Source: Clostridia bacterium (GTDB lineage Bacteria > Bacillota > Clostridia > Christensenellales > UBA1242). From it: a stretch of 16,234 nt of DNA. How positions within the stretch are numbered: position 1 is the stretch's first letter; the number at the start of each line of letters is the position of its first letter. The notes below the pieces were generated by a model that worked only from the letters and a program-made list of their open reading frames with translations, searched no databases and was not told the DNA's origin. The stretch lies in contig JAGCEE010000034.1 in assembly GCA_017650795.1 (NCBI GenBank), forward strand, positions 1-16,234, in the 5' to 3' direction. Position numbers and translations under genes: made by a program. Of the stretch, positions 1 through 8,826 are shown piece by piece.

Positions 1-354
1 AGCAAAAAATTAAAATAAATTATGCAAAAACAAAATAAATTAAAATATGCAAATGTGCTAAATTGATTGTTTGCATAATAATGACAATTTTACAATTTTA
101 ATTATACCTTTAATCTGTCTTTAAAGTCAAACAATATTATACTCATTCATTTAATTATTTATATATATTAAAAAACGCACAAAATAAATGCAAAAGCCAT
201 TTTTAATAGTTAATATTATTAAAAAAAAATTTGTAAACTTTATTTTTGCATTATAGCCCAATATTATATTACCCAAATATCAAGCAATAATGAGAAAAAA
301 TAATTTTATTGGATGTTATTTATTTAATTTTACCATCAAAGAAAAATATGTGGA
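1..354. other. AT-rich intergenic region without a gene
   Basis: No convincing coding region, RNA gene or strong hairpin is seen here on either strand. The sequence is dominated by A/T runs. A short direct repeat (AAAATAAATTA at 12-22 and 32-42, 20 bp apart) is present but is low in complexity. The right end runs into the promoter at 355-383. Confidence 0.6.
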
Positions 355-383
355 TTGACAAATAATACATTTGGTGCTAGAAT
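355..383 (+). promoter_or_regulatory. Near-consensus extended -10 promoter for the 638-aa protein gene
   Basis: A perfect -35 box TTGACA lies at 355-360, followed by a 17-bp spacer and the -10 box TAGAAT at 378-383. The spacer ends in TGC, which gives an extended -10 (TGn). The predicted transcript start is near 390, leaving a leader of only about 16 nt that is almost entirely the Shine-Dalgarno sequence AAAGGAGG (390-397). This is the strongest promoter visible in the window and suggests high constitutive expression. Confidence 0.82.
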
Positions 384-405
384 AAAGAAAAAGGAGGTTT
401 GCTTT

Positions 406-2322
406 ATGGCACAATCAGAATTATCAAAGGCAAAAGGAAATCTTACTAGAGCCATCAATTCTGCTAAAAAGGTTTTAGAAAAATATTATGAACTTTCCAA
501 AATAGACGAAGTTAGGTCTAAATATGGAAAAGATTGGGAATTTATAAATTCTTTGCTAAGCGATTTTGGAGCATGGATTGATAAATTTTATGAGCCATAT
601 AACGTGCTTATGGAAAAAATCAAAGAGCTTAAAGGAACTCAAAGAAAGTTAAAAGCAAACCCAACCAATAAAGACCTTATGAAAAAAATTGCAGAATTAA
701 CTAATGAAATTTTAAAAGGTTTTAATAATTTAAATGAGACTATTGATACTTTAAAAGAAAGATGCAGAGAGTTAAATAAGGCATACAAGCAATTAGATTC
801 CAAGATGAAAGGTGCTGAAACAGTGGTTCCAACAACACCAAAGCCTAACTTACCAAGCAATCCAGACCCAACAAATGAACCACCTACTAATAATCCGCCT
901 ACAGATGAACCACCTACCGACGAGGCACATAGGGCTCTTCCAATTCCTAGCAAAGAACACGCAACAGAGCAATCTACAGAAACAGCAGTTGCGCCTGGTC
1001 AAGAAACACCAGAAGATCAACCAATGGAAACAGGCATAATACCCGGCGACACCGTTGCTACAGAGGACGACAAAGACACCACCGAAGATTCGGATAAAAA
1101 AGACGATAGTGCTACAGAACAGCAATTACCATCTACCGAAGAAGCACCAGAAACAGATATGGCAGAAACTCAAACACCTGCTGGCCAACCTGGTAATCCG
1201 CAAGACTCACCAATACCAACACTACAAGAATCACAAGAGTCAGAAGCCACCACATCTCCTGAAACAGAAGATAAGGTTTCTGATGAACCAGAAAAACCTG
1301 CCGAAGATGGTTCAAAAAAAGAAGATAAGGGTGCAGACAAAGGCAAGAGTACTAGCAAGGACGGAGCAAATCCTGGAAAAAGCGGAGAAAAAAAGAGCGT
1401 TCCTCTTAAAGGCCTTTCACTTTCATTTCCTATTTTTATACTTTGCTGTTCATTCTTAATTGCTGGAATATTTATGCCATTTGCATTTATTGGATTGATT
1501 ATTAGTGGCTTATTCAATATTGCTGTTGGCACAGGTGCCATAGCAGAATACACATTAACAGAAAAAGCGCCTAAAGGACCAAAACTATTAAAGAAAAAAC
1601 CTAAGTTTTTAAAAGAAAAACAAAAGAGTTCTGAACAAACAAACGAAACAACCTCTGAAAAAGGAAAAGACGAACATACAGAGCAAAAAGTTGAAGAAGC
1701 AACAAAACCTGAAGGCATAACTCCAGAAACAGAGAAACCTCAAGGACCAGAAGTAGATGTAGAAATAGGCGATGTTGCTGAAACCACACAAGCAGGACCA
1801 ACACCAGAAGAAAATCCACCTAAGGCAGATGAGGAAGATGGATTGGGCGTTGAAGCATTTAATGAACCTCTTGATGTTGGATCTGAAACCCCACAAGGTG
1901 AACCCGCATTAGAAGAAAATCCACCTAAGGCAGATGAGGAAGAGGGATTAGGCGTTGAAGCATTTAATGAACCTCTTGATGTTGGTCCAAGAACACCAGA
2001 AGAAGACACACCAGCTGATGAACATATGCCTACTACCCCACAAGATGAACCTATACAAGAAGAGCATCCTAGTACACCAGAACAAAACCAAGATAATCCT
2101 GATGACGTGGAATTTGTTGAACCTCCAACATATATTTATGACACAGATGGAACACGTATAGATATTGAGTACAGAGATGCTGATGGAAATGTGATTGTAC
2201 CACATACCGCAAAAGAAGAGACAACAACAGATGGCAATAGTGAAGATGGAAATGGCGAATCTCGTACAGATTCTAACAAAAACAAACCAAAACAAGATAA
2301 AAATGATGAAATGCAAATGTAA
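406..2322 (+). CDS. Acidic, low-complexity membrane-hairpin protein, unknown function
   Basis: This 638-aa protein matches no family that I recognise. ATG 406 is chosen because AAAGGAGG ends 8 nt upstream; the longer TTG start at 355 lies inside the -35 box. Residues 1-145 are charged and helical, probably coiled coil. Residues 150-335 are a Pro/Thr/Glu/Ser-rich disordered stretch with repeated NEPPT/DEPPT motifs. Two adjacent hydrophobic segments at about 341-357 and 359-380 form a membrane hairpin, so both ends should lie on the same side. There is no signal peptide, which favours cytoplasmic ends. A basic stretch follows (KGPKLLKKKPKFLKEKQK), then another acidic disordered tail to 638 that contains a duplicated 25-residue block (from residues 468 and 503). 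The gene stands alone under its own strong promoter and ends at a bidirectional terminator. A scaffold or envelope-tethering role is possible but is speculation. Confidence 0.85.
   Translation: MAQSELSKAKGNLTRAINSAKKVLEKYYELSKIDEVRSKYGKDWEFINSLLSDFGAWIDKFYEPYNVLMEKIKELKGTQRKLKANPTNKDLMKKIAELTNEILKGFNNLNETIDTLKERCRELNKAYKQLDSKMKGAETVVPTTPKPNLPSNPDPTNEPPTNNPPTDEPPTDEAHRALPIPSKEHATEQSTETAVAPGQETPEDQPMETGIIPGDTVATEDDKDTTEDSDKKDDSATEQQLPSTEEAPETDMAETQTPAGQPGNPQDSPIPTLQESQESEATTSPETEDKVSDEPEKPAEDGSKKEDKGADKGKSTSKDGANPGKSGEKKSVPLKGLSLSFPIFILCCSFLIAGIFMPFAFIGLIISGLFNIAVGTGAIAEYTLTEKAPKGPKLLKKKPKFLKEKQKSSEQTNETTSEKGKDEHTEQKVEEATKPEGITPETEKPQGPEVDVEIGDVAETTQAGPTPEENPPKADEEDGLGVEAFNEPLDVGSETPQGEPALEENPPKADEEEGLGVEAFNEPLDVGPRTPEEDTPADEHMPTTPQDEPIQEEHPSTPEQNQDNPDDVEFVEPPTYIYDTDGTRIDIEYRDADGNVIVPHTAKEETTTDGNSEDGNGESRTDSNKNKPKQDKNDEMQM
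1807..1985 (+). repeat. Two direct copies of a 74-bp coding repeat, 105-bp period
   Basis: Positions 1807-1880 and 1912-1985 match at all but two bases and keep the reading frame (35 codons apart). Each encodes a block starting EENPPKADEE and ending FNEPLDV. The near identity at DNA level, in a region otherwise free to drift, indicates a recent in-frame duplication or gene conversion within the disordered tail. Confidence 0.9.
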
Positions 2323-2365
2323 ATAAGAGAATAAGTGCTTTAAATTAAATTCCTAGTTAAGCAAT

Positions 2366-2396
2366 AAAAAATCGCAGACAAATCTGCGATTTTTTT
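2366..2396. terminator. Bidirectional rho-independent terminator between convergent genes
   Basis: A perfect 13-bp stem (2366-2378 with 2383-2395) closes a CAAA loop. The core is ATCGCAGA/TCTGCGAT, flanked by A-runs on the left and T-runs on the right, so it has a U-tract in both directions. It lies 44 nt after the plus-strand gene and 82 nt after the minus-strand lipoprotein gene and can serve both. Confidence 0.92.
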
Positions 2397-2477
2397 ATTG
2401 TATAAATAACGATATTTTGGAATTAAATAGATAATCACCTTATGTTTACAAATACCTGTTTAATTCTTTAAAACATT

Positions 2478-5400
2478 TTATTCTACCCCCTCCATTTCCA
2501 TGCCAACTATTTCGTTATTTACCAAGATAAATGAAACTGCTTTGTTTGTGCCTTGATAGCACTCAATAAGTGTTCTTTCTTCGTTTATTGTCCATGTTAA
2601 TGTGCCTAATAAACTATACTCACTATCTTCATTATTTCTTGTGTAATAATACATTTTCTTTGTACCATTATCATCTCTAAACTCTGCAAATAATTCCATT
2701 GGCATTTCTGGCAATGTTCCTGCATCTGCATGGAAGGTGTAAATTATTTCACCAACAGGCTCTATTGTAAGCACATTAGACTCACCAACAAGGAACTTTT
2801 CGCCATTCATTGTAAAGTATTCTTTGTCACCAACAGTTTCTAACTTACATATTAATGAAGTCATGTACTCGGTGCCACCATAAAAGTATATATCAGCATA
2901 CTTGTTTCTATATACCCTAATCGTCATATCCATGCCACCCGCAGAATATGAAAACTCTCTGTAATCTTCCTCACCAAAAACTTGACTTGCCACAAAATCA
3001 CTTAGTGTAAGCTTTGTATCATCTTTTATCATATATTTAATATCTTCGTAATAATAAGCAGTTATTAACCCGATAACATAATCTACATATTCATATTTAA
3101 CCCATGTGCCAAAGAAATTCATATATTCTTCATAAACATCAACCTCATTAGTACCATATCCCCAATCGTAGCTATAAACTGTTTTTGTTTGTCCTTCAAG
3201 ATTTGGTGTTATATTGAACATTAATGTGATTTCATGGCCATCGTATACAAATACTATTTCTTTATTTCCACAAGAAGATAAATCAATACCATCTAAATTT
3301 ATGTCTAATGCTGTTAGTTTATGGTATACAATCATATAATATTCTTTAACATAATCTGAGTTTTCGTATAGATATGTATAGCAAATAGCAACATCTCTTC
3401 CAACAAACAAGTCAATTATATCTTGAGTTGTTGAGCCAATATATGCTTTTATTTCTTCGCCACTTATATATCCATATACATCTGCATCATTCTTATCATA
3501 TACAATCAATGGTGATTTTTGACCATACACATAAACAGTATGTAAACCGGCAGTTGAAATGTCATGTTGTGAATCGTCTTCATTTAGTATGTTTTCTTCA
3601 TGGATTGGCATATATAAACTAAATCCATCAAAAGAGAATTTCATATCATAATCTTTTAATTGCTCGCCAAGTTCTACAACAATCACCTCTACATACGAAC
3701 CCTTTTGAGTAATTTCCATTTCGCACATTGTCAATAAAGCATCTAAATTATCTTCATTTACAAAAACCACATTTGCAAAAGTATCTACATCTTGATATGT
3801 AATTCTTACATTACAAATTGGGGTCGGATTGCCATCTTTTATTTGATTTATAATATTATCTGAATCAAATGAAACCATAGAAGTTTCTAGTTGTATATCT
3901 GCTTCCTCTTTGTTGGCAAGAGTTGCATAAAGATATATTCCATCTAAGCTTGGATGCAATGTCACATTTTCGCCGTCTACCGAATATGTCCAAACAAGAT
4001 TTGAATTCATTCTCCAATTTATGTATTCTACCGTTGTATCATCTGGGTCATAAACTCTAACGGTATAATAGTTTGTATAACCCAAATAGTTAACAGTAAA
4101 GTTGTATTCTCCCGCAACAGCAAAGTTTGGCAATTCGCTTCCAGATGCAAGCATACCTTGCGTTAATTCCAATTCATAATCTTCATAACCATAAGTAGTC
4201 ACATTTAACACAATTTTTTCGGTTGAACCTAATGGGAACTCACTTTTCTTTATATAAGCATACGAAATGTCATCCATTGATACAACAAGCATGTAGCATT
4301 CAAGTATTGCTCCCTTATACGAAATTGTAAATTGATAAGCGCCTCTTGTTTGTAAATCAAGCGTTCCAATGGTAATCATATCTGGTGTTAATTCTATACG
4401 GTCTGTATCCCCTGCCCATGTTGTGACAGAAATGTGTATTGCATCTTCACTACCAATAACATGAATTGAATCTTCTAGTGAGAGTACACGTGCATCGTCT
4501 TCATCATGTACATTTATTGTAAGTTCATTTACAATACCAGCATATTCAAATTGTGTGGTGTAAGAACCAGCTACATTATAATCAAAATTGCTATATGTCA
4601 TATCGTCCAAAATATCTGCATCTTGCACAACGTCACCAGCATAAGTGTAATAATAGAATAGTGGCTTTTGTCCAACTACAATATCTACCGATTGAACCGC
4701 AAAATAACTAACGTCTTCCGGACCAAGAATATATAAAGTAATTGTGAAATTATCTGACCATGTTGTGTATTCGTAAGAGCCTGTAAACTCATTATACTCA
4801 TTATTAAGACCTATTCTTACAACAAAGGTGTATGTGCCTTCGGTTGTAATATCTGAGTAGTCAGCAACAGCATCACCATTTTGGTTGGTTATTGATACAA
4901 CATCGACATCACCACTATGGATATATGAAAAACTATATTCTGATGAGTTGCTGTATTTAACTTTTAAACCAAAACTTATGTAATCTGCTACATATTGTCT
5001 TGGGTTATCAAATTGAACATCTTGAACAGTTATAGTTGCATCATATATAAACCAATCAAGTTCTAAATCATCTGGATTATTGTAGTTGCCTTTGTAGTCA
5101 TCTTTTACAGTAAATCTTACAAGAACTTTATATTCGCCAACATTTGTTGCAGAGTTTGTATAACCTGCCTGTCCTGATACAATTTCGGCTTCTACATAAG
5201 AAGGTATAGACCATAAATCTAACTCTGGTGTAAATTCACTGCCATCATAAGTATAATCTCTTGTGCTAAGTCTTACCCAAGAAACATCTATGTCTTGTGC
5301 ATTTATTGTCCAAGGAATTTGTTTGTTTTCTGGTTTGTTGTAATTGCTATTAACAGTAAACTCCAAAACTGCCGTATAGTTGCCTGCATTTGTTGCACTT

Positions 5401-8006
5401 CCTCCGGATATTATATCCACCGAAACACCATTAGGAAGTGAGCTTACGCCATAAAGTTCAACTGTTTTTTCTACGCCATCATAATCAAACGCCTTACAGA
5501 ATATATCAACACTAGAAGTATTTACATTGGCTTTGTTTATTGTCCAACCTATTTCCTTATTTTCAGGCTTGTTGTAATTGTCGTTTACTGTAAACTCCAC
5601 AACTGCTGTGTAGTTTCCAGCAATAACCCCCACATGGCCAGAAATTAAGTTTGCAACAACTCCATTTGGCAAGTCACCGGTTAGTTCTACCATTTTTTGT
5701 GCACCATCATAATCAAATGACTTTGTTGCTAAGTCTACTATGTTTGTGTTTACATTGGCTTTATTTATTGTCCAATTAATTTCTTTATTTGCTGGCTTAG
5801 TAAAGTTGTCACTTACCGTAAATTCAATAATCGCAGTATAATTGCCTGCATTTCGAGCAGCGTCACCAGAAACAATAGATGCTGTAATACCAGCAGGAAG
5901 ACCATCTTGACCTACAATCACTACACTTTTTACTGCCCCATCATAGTCAAAAGATTTTGTTTCTAAATCTACCGCACTTGTATCTACTTCTGCCTTATTT
6001 ACTTTCCATGCAATTTCTTTATTGGCTGGTTTGTTGTAGTTGCCATTAACACTAAACTCTACGACTGCAATATAATCACCTACATTTGTTGCACTTGCAC
6101 CACTCTTTATGTTTGCAGTCACACCACTTGGCAAACTATTTGTTCCGGTAAGGACAACGGTTTTTTCTGTGCCGTCGTATGCAAATGCTTTTGTTTCTAA
6201 ATCTACTGTATTTGTATTTGCATCTGCCTTGTTAATTCTCCAAGCAATATTTTTATCTGCCGGTTTGTTATGATCGCCATCAACACTAAACTCAACTACT
6301 GCTGTATAATCACCAGCATCCGTTGCGCTTGCACCAGACTTTATGCTTGCAGTGACACCACTTGGCAAACTATCTGTACCTGTTAATGTGACCGTTTTTA
6401 ACGTTCCGTCATATGTAAATGCTTTTACCCCTAAATCTACTAGACTTGTATCCACACTAGCATCATTTATTCTCCAAGCAATATTTTTATCTATTGGCTT
6501 GTTGTAATTTCCATTAACGCTAAATTCAACCACTGCTGTATAGTCGCCAACATCTGTTCCGCTTGCACCCGTCTTTATGCTTGCAGTGACACCACTTGGC
6601 AAACCATCTGTTCCTATAAGTGCAATGGTTTTTTCTGTACCATCATAATTAAATACTTTTATTTCTAAATCAATTACACTTGTATCTACATCAGCCTTGT
6701 TTATTCTCCATGTAATGTTTTTATTTGCTGGCTTATTGTAATTGCCATTAACATTAAATTCAATTACTGCGGTATAATCGCCTGCATTCGTTGCGCTTGC
6801 GCCAGATTTAATACTTGCAGTGACACCACTTGGTAAACCATTTGTTCCTATAAGTGCAACGGTTTTTTCTGTGCCATCGTAATTAAATACTTTTGTTTCT
6901 AAATCAACCGTGCTAGTGTTTACATCTATCTTGTTTACTTTCCATACAATTTCTTTATCGGCTGGTTTATTGTAGTTGTCATTAACATTAAATTCTACTA
7001 CTGCAATATAATCGCCAGCATCTGTTGCACTTGCACCAGACTTAATGTTTGCACTCACCCCAATTGGCAAGCCATCTGTTCCTATAAGTGCAACGGTTTT
7101 TTCTGTACCATCATAATTAAATACTTTTATTTCTAAATCAATTGCACTTGTGTCTACATCAGCCCTGTTTATTCTCCATGTAATGTTTTTATCGTTAGGT
7201 TTGTTGTAGTTGCCATTAACACTAAACTCAACAACCGCTGTATAGTCACCCACGTCTGTTGCACTTGAACCACTCTTAACACTTGCAGTGACTCCACTTG
7301 GCAAACTATCTGCTACAAGTGTGACTGTTTTTAATGTTCCATCATAAACAAATGCCTTTGTTGCAAGGTCTACGTTTGCAGTGTTTACATCTGCCCTTGT
7401 TATGCTCCAAGCATGAGTGACACTTGTTGCCGACAATTCATAAAACCTATTAGATAGCTCAAAATTTGCAGTTGCTGTATATTCTCCCACGTTTGTTTTT
7501 GCATTGTTAGAATATGTAATGCTTAACCCATTTGGAACGGCAGTTGTAATTACTACCGATTTTTGTGTGCCATCATATACAAATACAGAAGGATTTGTCC
7601 ACTCCAAATTTGCAACATTTATTGTTGTTTTTTGCACAACCTTTATTGTTATCACGTAATCCTCTAACTCTCCATAACTAAATGTTAAAGCATATTCTCC
7701 AACAGGTATTTTTCCATGAGCATCCGCCTGTGGTAAATTAGATGAATAACTATAACCACCTTCTCCTTGTTGGATTATTTGCGTTGTATCGTCATCAAAA
7801 AACAACTTAACCGAAAAATCACTATCGGTTATGTTTACTTCATCCCCATAGAGAAATGTGATTGTATTGTTCTCTAATTGATAGTTGTTATCAACAATAC
7901 TTACTTCAATTCCTGTAATATTTGGACCAGTTTCGCCACAAGCAATAAACAATAGTGCAAGTGGCAATAAAAATATTGATAAAAATATTAACGAAATTTT
8001 TTTCAT
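2478..8006 (-). CDS. Giant MBG-repeat surface lipoprotein
   Basis: The 1842-aa protein begins with a lipoprotein signal: MKK, a hydrophobic run, then FIAC with the likely lipidated Cys at residue 23. ATG 8006 is chosen because AGGAGA (8012-8017) sits 6 nt upstream; the earlier in-frame ATG at 8012 overlaps that site. Residues 24-130 look like an Ig-like domain. Residues 131-990 hold about eleven MBG-type repeats of roughly 78 aa, with the pattern FxYDGTxKTV, LPxGV, SGxSATxAGDYTAVVEF and NYNKPxxKxIxW. Residues about 1060-1330 hold three Ig-like modules, each ending in a pattern like AGxYxFTVxYxG. Residues 1330-1842 are beta-rich and unassigned, and there is no sortase motif at the C-terminus. 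The protein is probably anchored in the membrane by lipid, with the repeats as a stalk presenting the terminal domains outside the cell. Adhesion is inferred, not shown. Confidence 0.9.
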   Translation of the reverse strand: MKKISLIFLSIFLLPLALLFIACGETGPNITGIEVSIVDNNYQLENNTITFLYGDEVNITDSDFSVKLFFDDDTTQIIQQGEGGYSYSSNLPQADAHGKIPVGEYALTFSYGELEDYVITIKVVQKTTINVANLEWTNPSVFVYDGTQKSVVITTAVPNGLSITYSNNAKTNVGEYTATANFELSNRFYELSATSVTHAWSITRADVNTANVDLATKAFVYDGTLKTVTLVADSLPSGVTASVKSGSSATDVGDYTAVVEFSVNGNYNKPNDKNITWRINRADVDTSAIDLEIKVFNYDGTEKTVALIGTDGLPIGVSANIKSGASATDAGDYIAVVEFNVNDNYNKPADKEIVWKVNKIDVNTSTVDLETKVFNYDGTEKTVALIGTNGLPSGVTASIKSGASATNAGDYTAVIEFNVNGNYNKPANKNITWRINKADVDTSVIDLEIKVFNYDGTEKTIALIGTDGLPSGVTASIKTGASGTDVGDYTAVVEFSVNGNYNKPIDKNIAWRINDASVDTSLVDLGVKAFTYDGTLKTVTLTGTDSLPSGVTASIKSGASATDAGDYTAVVEFSVDGDHNKPADKNIAWRINKADANTNTVDLETKAFAYDGTEKTVVLTGTNSLPSGVTANIKSGASATNVGDYIAVVEFSVNGNYNKPANKEIAWKVNKAEVDTSAVDLETKSFDYDGAVKSVVIVGQDGLPAGITASIVSGDAARNAGNYTAIIEFTVSDNFTKPANKEINWTINKANVNTNIVDLATKSFDYDGAQKMVELTGDLPNGVVANLISGHVGVIAGNYTAVVEFTVNDNYNKPENKEIGWTINKANVNTSSVDIFCKAFDYDGVEKTVELYGVSSLPNGVSVDIISGGSATNAGNYTAVLEFTVNSNYNKPENKQIPWTINAQDIDVSWVRLSTRDYTYDGSEFTPELDLWSIPSYVEAEIVSGQAGYTNSATNVGEYKVLVRFTVKDDYKGNYNNPDDLELDWFIYDATITVQDVQFDNPRQYVADYISFGLKVKYSNSSEYSFSYIHSGDVDVVSITNQNGDAVADYSDITTEGTYTFVVRIGLNNEYNEFTGSYEYTTWSDNFTITLYILGPEDVSYFAVQSVDIVVGQKPLFYYYTYAGDVVQDADILDDMTYSNFDYNVAGSYTTQFEYAGIVNELTINVHDEDDARVLSLEDSIHVIGSEDAIHISVTTWAGDTDRIELTPDMITIGTLDLQTRGAYQFTISYKGAILECYMLVVSMDDISYAYIKKSEFPLGSTEKIVLNVTTYGYEDYELELTQGMLASGSELPNFAVAGEYNFTVNYLGYTNYYTVRVYDPDDTTVEYINWRMNSNLVWTYSVDGENVTLHPSLDGIYLYATLANKEEADIQLETSMVSFDSDNIINQIKDGNPTPICNVRITYQDVDTFANVVFVNEDNLDALLTMCEMEITQKGSYVEVIVVELGEQLKDYDMKFSFDGFSLYMPIHEENILNEDDSQHDISTAGLHTVYVYGQKSPLIVYDKNDADVYGYISGEEIKAYIGSTTQDIIDLFVGRDVAICYTYLYENSDYVKEYYMIVYHKLTALDINLDGIDLSSCGNKEIVFVYDGHEITLMFNITPNLEGQTKTVYSYDWGYGTNEVDVYEEYMNFFGTWVKYEYVDYVIGLITAYYYEDIKYMIKDDTKLTLSDFVASQVFGEEDYREFSYSAGGMDMTIRVYRNKYADIYFYGGTEYMTSLICKLETVGDKEYFTMNGEKFLVGESNVLTIEPVGEIIYTFHADAGTLPEMPMELFAEFRDDNGTKKMYYYTRNNEDSEYSLLGTLTWTINEERTLIECYQGTNKAVSFILVNNEIVGMEMEGVE
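5037..7616 (-). repeat. Tandem array of about eleven MBG-type repeats, 234-bp core period
   Basis: Identical landmarks such as CCTATAAGTGCAA recur at 6613, 6847 and 7081, exactly 234 bp (78 codons) apart. The central units (about 5.9-7.4 kb) are the most alike; the first and last units have diverged. Junction sequences alternate: the TWRIN-xADVDTS junction recurs at about 7165 and about 6697, 468 bp apart, while the junction between them differs (VWKVNKIDVNTS). That suggests expansion by a two-unit step. Confidence 0.9.
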
Positions 8007-8046
8007 AATCATCTCCTAATGATATATTATATTTTTATACATAACA

Positions 8047-8076
8047 AGTATACATTTTTTCACAATCAAAAAGCAA
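8047..8076 (-). promoter_or_regulatory. Weak promoter candidate for the MBG lipoprotein gene
   Basis: On the minus strand, TTGCTT (8071-8076) is followed by an 18-bp spacer and TATACT (8047-8052), about 40 nt before the ATG. The -35 matches consensus only in TTG. The surrounding DNA is so A/T-rich that chance matches are likely. Confidence 0.3.
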
Positions 8077-8116
8077 ACATATTTGGCAATAGTATTATAA
8101 TCTATATAATTTATGC

Positions 8117-8142
8117 AAAAAAAAAAAACAGCCCAAACGGGC
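8117..8142 (-). terminator. Candidate terminator after the AlkD-Nudix operon
   Basis: Read on the minus strand, GCCC-GTTT-GGGC (8131-8142) forms a short all-GC stem followed two bases later by twelve T residues (8117-8128). The stem is only 4 bp, but the uninterrupted U-tract and the lack of any other GC-rich hairpin downstream of the Nudix gene support it. Confidence 0.5.
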
Positions 8143-8310
8143 AAATCAAAATAAATAAATTAAAAAAATATATAATTTTTAATAAATGTTAAAAAAAGGA
8201 TTATTTGAGTATTTTTTTATTATTTTTGCTAATATACTATTTTTTTTTTAGTATTTTTTATTCGGAATATTTTTAACGTATTTTTTTTAGTATTATGCTT
8301 GTTTTTATTA

Positions 8311-8814
8311 TTATAAAATTTTGTCTGCCACATCACCCAAAACTAATCCAAGTTTTTCTTGTGCAATCTTGCTCGCCTCTAATATTTGCGCCTTACCACA
8401 ATCTCCCCAATTTAAAAGTTCTATTGCTCTCTGTGGTGTGGTTAATAATCTATCATAAATTTCACCATTATCGGGGTCTGGTTTTTTGTCTCCAATTTTA
8501 TCTATTAGTGCAACCATTCTTAGCTGTGCATAAGTTGGTCTTTCGCCATCACCCTCAATTTTTTGATAGCCTACCAAATATATTGGGTCTTTTAGTGTTG
8601 TGTTGGCCTCCTCCATAAACTCTCTTTTTAATGTGTCTATCCTATCTTTATCAAATGTTTCAGGTGTTCCTCCAAACATTCCATAAACTATTCCTTTTGA
8701 TTTCTTTTCACATTTTAAAAGAACTCTCCCATTGTCATCAAATGCTATGGCATATACTTGCCTTACCGGCATTTCTTTTGGTGGCTCTCCTGTAATCCAT
8801 GTAATTTTTACCAT
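8311..8814 (-). CDS. Nudix hydrolase
   Basis: This 167-aa protein has the core of a Nudix box: GG at 48-49, and the catalytic helix R64-E65-F66-M67-E68-E69, matching the REUxEE signature that binds Mg2+. The box is atypical. The upstream Glu falls at K56 or is displaced to E52, and the usual Gly after EE is replaced (A70-N71). The fold context is right: a strand with AIAFDDNGRVLL (22-33) precedes GMFGG (45-49). Nudix enzymes hydrolyse nucleoside diphosphates linked to other groups, often damaged nucleotides; the substrate here cannot be told. ATG 8814 has AGGAG (8824-8828) 9 nt upstream. That site overlaps the TAG stop of the AlkD gene, so the two genes are probably translationally coupled and co-transcribed. 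Confidence 0.85.
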   Translation of the reverse strand: MVKITWITGEPPKEMPVRQVYAIAFDDNGRVLLKCEKKSKGIVYGMFGGTPETFDKDRIDTLKREFMEEANTTLKDPIYLVGYQKIEGDGERPTYAQLRMVALIDKIGDKKPDPDNGEIYDRLLTTPQRAIELLNWGDCGKAQILEASKIAQEKLGLVLGDVADKIL

Positions 8815-8826
8815 GTTTAATAGCTC

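Larger units (their letters stand above)
8018..8310. other. AT-rich intergenic region, no gene
   Basis: Apart from the weak promoter for the lipoprotein gene and the terminator candidate at 8117-8142, this stretch holds only T-rich low-complexity sequence on the plus strand. It includes two copies of TAGTATT after T-runs (8249-8255 and 8288-8294). No ORF with a ribosome binding site is visible. Confidence 0.55.

Noticed and set aside
355..405. TTG start at 355 extending the 638-aa protein by 17 residues
   Set aside because: The TTG is the -35 box of the promoter, so it would lie upstream of the transcript, and AAAGGAGG clearly serves ATG 406.
639..2316. Several long minus-strand and alternate-frame ORFs across the 638-aa gene
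   Set aside because: They are shadows of a compositionally biased gene; none has a ribosome binding site or a recognisable domain.
8007..8012. Earlier ATG for the MBG lipoprotein at 8012
   Set aside because: It overlaps the AGGAGA site, leaving no spacing; ATG 8006 is 6 nt away and gives a normal MKK signal peptide start.
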